From the NCBI GenBank assembly GCA_942486035.1, contig CALNXK010000182.1:653501-717500 (forward strand): a DNA stretch of 64,000 bases. Direction: 5' to 3'. Below the pieces are notes generated by a model, which worked only from the letters and a program-made list of their open reading frames with translations, ran no database searches and was not told the origin of the DNA. The position numbers were made by a program, and so were the translations under genes. The stretch is from Porites lobata. Lineage: Eukaryota; Cnidaria; Anthozoa; Scleractinia; Poritidae. Of the stretch, positions 55,201 through 64,000 are shown one piece after another (position 1 is the first letter of the stretch; each line of letters begins with the position of its first letter).

Positions 55201-58200
55201 TCACAGCCAAATACTTCGTTGGCCCTCTTTTCTTATGTCCAAACCAACCAATTTGCCCCTTATTGCCTGCTGGAGACTTCTTCACGGTGTGCAGAGCTGG
55301 GCAGAGACGTTATACACCATCCACCGGATGGTCTCTCGGATTGTGCCCGAAGCTCGGTTCTTTGAGCAACGAGCGCCCATTTAAGCCTTCCCGGACTTAA
55401 TGATGTCCCAGGCACTTTGCAAACCGTGGAAATAGAATTTCTTGCCAAACTCGGCTCATATTAGTCCCCGTTTCGCACACGCCCGATCAAAACCTCTCCA
55501 TTCACGAAGAGAGCCGTTGAAAGGAGAAAGATACCGCGCAAACTCGAACCTTTCAAAACTAGAACCGGTTCCCCTCGGACAAAAAAAAAAAAAACCGGAA
55601 GTCCTTTCTAAAGCGAGTAAAAAGAAAACAAGAAATAAAATAAATAATAAACTTACTTCTGTTGACTTCCACGCTGCTCCTCCCTGGTTTTTTCTTTAAT
55701 GAAAAATATCTATGATAAAAAAATGACATTTCATAAAAATAATTTACATATATAATATACACCGTAATTTTAGGGAGTTATTATAACTCCAAAAATGGAG
55801 TAAAAATTTTAGGTACAGGATAACCCCTTTTTTGGGGTTATTTTAACTCCTAATTAAACTCCGAATTTGGGGTCATTTTACTCCTGAAAAAAGAGTTCTT
55901 TTACTCCCAGTCTTGGAGTTAAAATTACTCCGAAATGGGGTTACTTGTACTCCTTAAAGGGGTTGTTTTCACTCTTTTGGAGTTAATTTAACTCTGAAAG
56001 TGGAGTAAAAATTTTAGGTACAGGATAACTCCTTTTTGGGGTTATTTTAACTCCTCAAAATCTGTGGTCACTTTTACTCCTGAAAAGAGTTCTTTAAACT
56101 CCTTTTTGGAGTTAAAATAACTCCACGAAAAAAAATAACTCACTGTAAGGAGTTAAATTAGCCCCCACTAGAGGAGTTATAACTCCCTGAAAATTACAGT
56201 GTATAGTTTTCACTAAGTCTCTAATTACCCCCAATACAACAAAAACAATCCAAATCAGTATTTTATTTCATCTGAAAAATACTGTACAGTGAAACATGCA
56301 CGTGTCACTCATTATTATGTCAGGTTAGTGACACAGAGGAGAGGCACAGATAAGAACCAGAATTCTTCAGGCTAAGATTTTGAAAGAACCAGATGAAGTA
56401 GAAATGTTAAAACAGATCGCTATGGAGTTCTTAAAGTCCACTAATCATTCTAATGGCAAAAAAAGTTTCTATTGGCTTAAATTGCAGTCATTTAGACATA
56501 ACAACATGCATATTTTGTACAAACATTTAAAACCTCCAACATTCTTACAAAAAGTCTTTTTTCCTTAAGAAAATAAGAACCTTGAATGTTTGAGAACCTA
56601 AACAGCTTAATTTCCAAGAAACAGAAAATTTATAAGAGCCTTTTGAGGCTAACTTCGAAAAGCACCTATTACTTAGTCCTTACTGTATACTACTAAATGT
56701 AAGAGCAGGAGGGGGGGAGGGGGAGGAAGAGTTAGGGTTAGGGTTTTAGGGTTAAGGTTAAGGTTGGGGTTAGGGTTAGGTTAGGGTAAGGACTAGGGAT
56801 AGGTTAGGGTTAGAATCAGATTAGGTCGAGGTTGGGGGTTAGGGTTAGGAATAGGTTAGGGTTAGGTTGGAGGTTAGGGTTAGGAATAGGTTAGGGTTAG
56901 GTTGGAGGTTAGGGTTAGGAATAGGTTAGGTTGGGGTTAAGTTGGAGGTTAGGTTTAGGTTGGAGGGTTAGGGTTAGACGAGCAGTCTCAACTGATTTCA
57001 ATGGTCATAACACATGAGTTGATCCACTGAGTTAAACGTTCGCCTTGTCAGGAAAAGGGTGTTACGTTAAGCTGGTTAGGGTGGATAGCTAAAGTTGAGC
57101 TAAGGCTTAGGGTTAAATAAGGATAAAGGTTACAAACAAGAAGTACAGTTTGTTGAGGGTTAACGTTTGAGGGACTTCTGGGCAGGATACCAAATAACGT
57201 TGCGTTACATATCAATTACATCGCCGTACTGAGCGTAGGATTGAATTTCAAAAGACGGGTCAGGAGGTGAGAAATACAGAGATGTAGTTTCAATACAGGC
57301 GATTTTCGAAGACTAAACACTGGTCAAGCAAATAGTTTTAAATTAACGTTATCTTACAAGACGTTTCGCTTCGCTTTCTTCGTGTTTGACCACAGCAGAG
57401 CACAGATAATATAAACATTTCAGAGAGTAAATATTCCAGCTCCGAGGTGGCGAGTAAAACCAACGGCCACATCTGAAAGAAAAGGACAAAAGGAAAACCT
57501 TGTTTAAAGAAAATTCCTCAACACATGTTTAAAAAGTAATATATCTCTTTTACATCATTTTCCCTAGATCAGTTTCGTCCCGCAATGGTTTTATAATCGC
57601 CCGTACCGGTGCATAAAGCAGATTAAAAACATTGTACCGAACATTCCAGACAATCAAGCATAAACGGCGCTCGTCGTCGCGACGGTGCTATAGCGCGGGA
57701 ACTTTAACATGCTTTGAGGAAAAATAGTTACTCTTCCGCGATCCGATCAGCATTTAGCTTGCAATGCCAACAATAAATTGAAAATGAACGACAATTCAGC
57801 CTGTGCAGTAGGACGGCGGCTCTTTTTGGACACAGTAAATTTCCAGAGTCGCTCGACACATGACCAAAAATAAACCTTCGCTATACGAAACCACAGACTT
57901 TGACTTCAACTACACTTTCACGACTTTGTAACATAACCTTTCCTGGCAAAAGCCTGCTACTCACCGTTGTTGCTCGCTTATTCAAAGATCAGCACCTCCG
58001 TCGTAGAAACTGAAACACAACAACAGAACAGTCTCACTGTAATGGTCAAATATTAAACATGTTGTTAACCTTTCTCGCAGTGCATTCTGGGAAATCCGTG
58101 TTCAACTCGTGCGGGACACATTACATCCTGGCAATAACAACACAATTTAGAAGTCTCCAGCAAGGCAAAAATCACAGCCAAATACTTCGTTGGCCCTCTT

Positions 58201-61200
58201 TTCTTATGTCCAAACTAACCAATTTGCCCCTTATTGCCTGCTGGAGACTTCTTCACGGTGTGCAGAGCTGGGCAGAGACGTTATACACCATCCACCGGAT
58301 GGTCTCTCGGATTGTGCCCGAAGCTCGGTTCTTTGAGCAACGAGCGCCCATTTAAGCCTTCCCGGACTTAATGATGTCCCAGGCACTTTGCAAACCGTGG
58401 AAATAGAATTTCTTGCCAAACTCGGCTCATATTAGTCCCCGTTTCGCACACGCTCCGATCAAAACCTCTCCATTCACGAAGAGAGCCGTTGAAAGGAGAA
58501 AGATACCGCGCAAACTCGAACCTTTCAAAACTAGAACCGGTTCCCCTCGGACAAAAAAAAAACCGGAAGTCCTTTCTAAAGCGAGTAAAAAGAAAACAAG
58601 AAATAAAATAAATAATAAACTTACTTCTGTTGACTTCCACGCTGCTCCTCCCTGGTTTTCTTTAATGAAAAATATCTATGATAAAAAATGACATTTCATA
58701 AAAATAATTTACATATATAATATACACCGTAATTTTTAGGGAGTTATTATAACTCCAAAAATGGAGTAAAAATTTTAGGTACAGGATAACCCCTTTTTTG
58801 GGGTTATTTTAACTCCTAATTAAACTCCGAATTTGGGGTCATTTTTACTCCTGAAAAAGAGTTCTTTTTACTCCCAGTCGTGGAGTTAAAATTACTCCGA
58901 AATGGGGTTACTTGTACTCCTTAAAGGGGTTGTTTTCACTCTTTTTGGAGTTAATTTAACTCTGAAAGTGGAGTAAAAATTTTAGGTACAGGATAACTCC
59001 TTTTTTGGGGTTATTTTAACTCCTCAAAATCTGTGGTCACTTTTACTCCTGAAAAAGAGTTCTTTAAACTCCTTTTTGGAGTTAAAATAACTCCACGAAA
59101 AATAACTCCACTGTAAGGAGTTAAATTAGCCCCACTAGAGGAGTTATTATAACTCCCTGAAAATTACAGTGTATAGTTTTCACTAAGTCTCTAATTACCC
59201 CCAATACAACAAAAACAATCCAAATCAGTATTTTATTTCATCTGAAAAATACTGTACAGTGAAACATGCACGTGTCACTCATTATTATGTCAGGTTAGTG
59301 ACACAGAGGAGAGGCACAGATAAGAACCAGAATTCTTCAGGCTAAGATTTTGAAAGAACCAGATGAAGTAGAAATGTTAAAACAGATCGCTATGGAGTTC
59401 TTAAAGTCCACTAATCATTCTAATGGCAAAAAAAGTTTCTATTGGCTTAAATTGCAGTCATTTAGACATAACAACATGCATATTTTGTACAAACATTTAA
59501 AACCTCCAACATTCTTACAAAAAGTCTTTTTTCCTTAAGAAAATAAGAACCTTGAATGTTTGAGAACCTAAACAGCTTAATTTCCAAGAAACAGAAAATT
59601 TATAAGAGCCTTTTGAGGCTAACTTCGAAAAGCACCTATTACTTAGTCCTTACTGTATACTACTAAATGTAAGAGCAGGAGGGGGAGGGGAGGAAGAGTT
59701 AGGGTTAGGGTTTTAGGGTTAAGGTTAAGGTTGGGGTTAGGGTTAGGTTAGGGTAAGGACTAGGGATAGGTTAGGGTTAGAATCAGATTAGGTCGAGGTT
59801 GGGGGTTAGGGTTAGGAATAGGTTAGGGTTAGGTTGGAGGTTAGGGTTAGGAATAGGTTAGGGTTAGGTTGGAGGTTAGGGTTAGGAATAGGTTAGGGTT
59901 AAGTTGGAGGTTAGGGTTAGGTTGGAGGGTTAGGGTTAGACGAGCAGTCTCAACTGATTTCAATGGTCATAACACATGAGTTGATCCACTGAGTTAAACG
60001 TTCGCCTTGTCAGGAAAAGGGTGTTACGTTAAGCTGGTTAGGGTGGATAGCTAAAGTTGAGCTAAGGCTTAGGGTTAAATAAGGATAAAGGTTACAAACA
60101 AGAAGTACAGTTTGTTGAGGGTTAACGTTTGAGGGACTTCTGGGCAGGATACCAAATAACGTTGCGTTACATATCAATTACATCGCCGTACTGAGCGTAG
60201 GATTGAATTTCAAAAGACGGGTCAGGAGGTGAGAAATACAGAGATGTAGTTTCAATACAGGCGATTTTCGAAGACTAAACACTGGTCAAGCAAATAGTTT
60301 TAAATTAACGTTATCTTACAAGACGTTTCGCTTCGCTTTCTTCGTGTTTGACCACAGCAGAGCACAGATAATATAAACATTTCAGAGAGTAAATATTCCA
60401 GCTCCGAGGTGGCGAGTAAAACCAACGGCCACATCTGAAAGAAAAGGACAAAAGGAAAACCTTGTTTAAAGAAAATTCCTCAACACATGTTTAAAAAGTA
60501 ATATATCTCTTTTACATCATTTTCCCTAGATCAGTTTCGTCCCGCAATGGTTTTATAATCGCCCGTACCGGTGCATAAAGCAGATTAAAAACATTGTACC
60601 GAACATTCCAGACAATCAAGCATAAACGGCGCTCGTCGTCGCGACGGTGCTATAGCGCGGGAACTTTAACATGCTTTGAGGAAAAATAGTTACTCTTCCG
60701 CGATCCGATCAGCATTTAGCTTGCAATGCCAACAATAAATTGAAAATGAACGACAATTCAGCCTGTGCAGTAGGACGGCGGCTCTTTTTGGACACAGTAA
60801 ATTTCCAGAGTCGCTCGACACATGACCAAAAATAAACCTTCGCTATACGAAACCACAGACTTTGACTTCAACTACACTTTCACGACTTTGTAACATAACC
60901 TTTCCTGGCAAAAAGCCTGCTACTCACCGTTGTTGCTCGCTTATTCAAAGATCAGCACCTCCGTCGTAGAAACTGAAACACAACAACAGAACAGTCTCAC
61001 TGTAATGGTCAAATATTAAACATGTTGTTAACCTTTCTCGCAGTGCATTCTGGGAAATCCGTGTTCAACTCGTGCGGGACACATTACATCCTGGCAATAA
61101 CAACACAATTTAGAAGTCTCCAGCAAGGCAAAAATCACAGCCAAATACTTCGTTGGCCCTCTTTTCTTATGTCCAAACTAACCAATTTGCCCCTTATTGC

Positions 61201-64000
61201 CTGCTGGAGACTTCTTCACGGTGTGCAGAGCTGGGCAGAGACGTTATACACCATCCACCGGATGGTCTCTCGGATTGTGCCCGAAGCTCGGTTCTTTGAG
61301 CAACGAGCGCCCATTTAAGCCTTCCCGGACTTAATGATGTCCCAGGCACTTTGCAAACCGTGGAAATAGAATTTCTTGCCAAACTCGGCTCATATTAGTC
61401 CCCGTTTCGCACACGCTCCGATCAAAACCTCTCCATTCACGAAGAGAGCCGTTGAAAGGAGAAAGATACCGCGCAAACTCGAACCTTTCAAAACTAGAAC
61501 CGGTTCCCCTCGGACAAAAAAAAAAACCGGAAGTCCTTTCTAAAGCGAGTAAAAAGAAAACAAGAAATAAAATAAATAATAAACTTACTTCTGTTGACTT
61601 CCACGCTGCTCCTCCCTGGTTTTCTTTAATGAAAAATATCTATGATAAAAAATGACATTTCATAAAAATAATTTACATATATAATATACACCGTAATTTT
61701 TAGGGAGTTATTATAACTCCAAAAATGGAGTAAAAATTTTAGGTACAGGATAACCCCTTTTTTGGGGTTATTTTAACTCCTAATTAAACTCCGAATTTGG
61801 GGTCATTTTTACTCCTGAAAAAGAGTTCTTTTTACTCCCAGTCGTGGAGTTAAAATTACTCCGAAATGGGGTTACTTGTACTCCTTAAAGGGGTTGTTTT
61901 CACTCTTTTTGGAGTTAATTTAACTCTGAAAGTGGAGTAAAAATTTTAGGTACAGGATAACTCCTTTTTTGGGGTTATTTTAACTCCTCAAAATCTGTGG
62001 TCACTTTTACTCCTGAAAAGAGTTCTTTAAACTCCTTTTTGGAGTTAAAATAACTCCACGAAAAATAACTCCACTGTAAGGAGTTAAATTAGCCCCACTA
62101 GAGGAGTTATTATAACTCCCTGAAAATTACAGTGTATAGTTTTCACTAAGTCTCTAATTACCCCCAATACAACAAAAACAATCCAAATCAGTATTTTATT
62201 TCATCTGAAAAATACTGTACAGTGAAACATGCACGTGTCACTCATTATTATGTCAGGTTAGTGACACAGAGGAGAGGCACAGATAAGAACCAGAATTCTT
62301 CAGGCTAAGATTTTGAAAGAACCAGATGAAGTAGAAATGTTAAAACAGATCGCTATGGAGTTCTTAAAGTCCACTAATCATTCTAATGGCAAAAAAAGTT
62401 TCTATTGGCTTAAATTGCAGTCATTTAGACATAACAACATGCATATTTTGTACAAACATTTAAAACCTCCAACATTCTTACAAAAAGTCTTTTTTCCTTA
62501 AGAAAATAAGAACCTCGAATGTTTGAGAACCTAAACAGCTTAATTTCCAAGAAACAGAAAATTTATAAGAGCCTTTTGAGGCTAACTTCGAAAAGCACCT
62601 ATTACTTAGTCCTTACTGTATACTACTAAATGTAAGAGCAGGGGGGGGAGGGGGAGGAAGAGTTAGGGTTAGGGTTTTAGGGTTAAGGTTAAGGTTGGGG
62701 TTAGGGTTAGGTTAGGGTAAGGACTAGGGATAGTTTAGGGTTAGAATCAGATTAGGTCGAGGTTGGGGGTTAGGGTTAGGAATAGGTTAGGGTTAGGTTG
62801 GAGGTTAGGGTTAGGAATAGGTTAGGGTTAGGTTGGAGGTTAGGGTTAGGAATAGGTTAGGGTTAAGTTGGAGGTTAGGGTTAGGTTGGAGGGTTAGGGT
62901 TAGACGAGCAGTCTCAACTGATTTCAATGGTCATAACACATGAGTTGATCCACTGAGTTAAACGTTCGCCTTGTCAGGAAAAGGGTGTTACGTTAAGCTG
63001 GTTAGGGTGGATAGCTAAAGTTGAGCTAAGGCTTAGGGTTAAATAAGGATAAAGGTTACAAACAAGAAGTACGGTTTGTTGAGGGTTAACGTTTGAGGGA
63101 CTTCTGGGCAGGATACCAAATAACGTTGCGTTACATATCAATTACATCGCCGTACTGAGCGTAGGATTGAATTTCAAAAGACGGGTCAGGAGGTGAGAAA
63201 TACAGAGATGTAGTTTCAATACAGGCGATTTTCGAAGACTAAACACTGGTCAAGCAAATAGTTTTAAATTAACGTTATCTTACAAGACGTTTCGCTTCGC
63301 TTTCTTCGTGTTTGACCACAGCAGAGCACAGATAATATAAACATTTCAGAGAGTAAATATTCCAGCTCCGAGGTGGCGAGTAAAACCAACGGCCACATCT
63401 GAAAGAAAAGGACAAAAGGAAAACCTTGTTTAAAGAAAATTCCTCAACACATGTTTAAAAAGTAATATATCTCTTTTACATCATTTTCCCTAGATCAGTT
63501 TCGTCCCGCAATGGTTTTATAATCGCCCGTACCGGTGCATAAAGCAGATTAAAAACATTGTACCGAACATTCCAGACAATCAAGCATAAACGGCGCTCGT
63601 CGTCGCGACGGTGCTATAGCGCGGGAACTTTAACATGCTTTGAGGAAAAATAGTTACTCTTCCGCGATCCGATCAGCATTTAGCTTGCAATGCCAACAAT
63701 AAATTGAAAATGAACGACAATTCAGCCTGTGCAGTAGGACGGCGGCTCTTTTGGACACAGTAAATTTCCAGAGTCGCTCGACACATGACCAAAAATAAAC
63801 CTTCGCTATACGAAACCACAGACTTTGACTTCAACTACACTTTCACGACTTTGTAACATAACCTTTCCTGGCAAAAAGCCTGCTACTCACCGTTGTTGCT
63901 CGCTTATTCAAAGATCAGCACCTCCGTCGTAGAAACTGAAACACAACAACAGAACAGTCTCACTGTAATGGTCAAATATTAAACATGTTGTTAACCTTTC

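Larger units (their letters stand above)
40934..64000. repeat. Tandem array of a 2.965-kb unit, seven full copies plus one partial
   Basis: Units run 40934-43902, 43903-46863, 46864-49826, 49827-52796, 52797-55759, 55760-58724, 58725-61688 and 61689 to the window edge, with lengths 2961-2970 bp. Copies are nearly identical and differ mainly in homopolymer lengths and a few substitutions. Each unit holds, in order: the 445-bp MITE; a 62-codon + strand frame; a G-run; a telomere-like tract of about 240 bp; a unique segment of about 1.1 kb with a - strand small ORF and splice signals; a Staf/ZNF143-like site; and an AT-rich end with AATAAA words. The array continues past the window. Very recent amplification or active homogenisation would explain the identity. 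Confidence 0.97.

Noticed and set aside
40487..64000. CRISPR array or ribosomal RNA gene repeat
   Set aside because: The genome is animal, the repeats are about 3 kb with no spacer pattern, and no rRNA-like conserved core is seen.

Overview
The window is metazoan nuclear DNA, very probably from an anthozoan cnidarian and most likely a stony coral. The coding signal comes from short exons with GT/AG splice sites. The DNA between them is AT-rich and packed with small inverted-repeat transposons (MITEs), a Penelope-like retroelement, a non-LTR retrotransposon and microsatellites. The animal assignment is firm; the coral assignment is an inference from repeat character.

Positions 1 to about 40.3 kb hold a cluster of five calmodulin-family genes. 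Gene 1 (1413-5554) is on the + strand. Genes 2 to 5 are on the - strand in head-to-tail order (8823-13596, 20324-29567, 32262-35655, 37507-40282). Gene 2 encodes a canonical 149-residue calmodulin. The other four encode diverged four-EF-hand calmodulin-like proteins of about 149-151 residues. All five share the old calmodulin gene plan: a tiny exon of 31 or 34 nt, a 144-nt exon, an exon of about 243 nt, and a short last exon. In genes 2, 3 and 4 an exon ending exactly at the ATG can be seen upstream. Gene 1 differs: its 243-nt exon is split by an additional intron. The shared plan shows the cluster arose by gene duplication. Clear start-codon exons were not found for genes 1 and 5.

The introns and spacers hold two copies of a nested 1.3-kb DNA transposon in opposite orientation (6318-7691 and 15902-17220), each with a perfect 6-bp target duplication. 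There are at least ten other MITE-like elements, a decayed LINE (18100-19740), a decayed Penelope-like element (22680-24545) and several minisatellites. One minisatellite, in intron 3 of gene 1, appears to have grown from the end of the neighbouring coding exon. An isolated exon at 17476-17551 (- strand) with good splice signals encodes what looks like a signal peptide.

From 40934 to the right edge the window is one tandem array: seven full copies and one partial copy of a unit of about 2.965 kb. Each unit holds a 445-bp palindrome-rich MITE, a short + strand ORF, a G-run followed by about 240 bp of degenerate telomere-like TTAGGG repeat, and a segment that looks transcribed on the - strand. 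That segment has an 18-bp match to the Staf/ZNF143 site, a strong splice donor and a strong acceptor. The array begins about 200 bp beyond exon 2 of calmodulin-like gene 5, where its first intron should be. It therefore either sits inside that intron or has cut the gene off from its start codon. The array is the least ordinary feature of the window.
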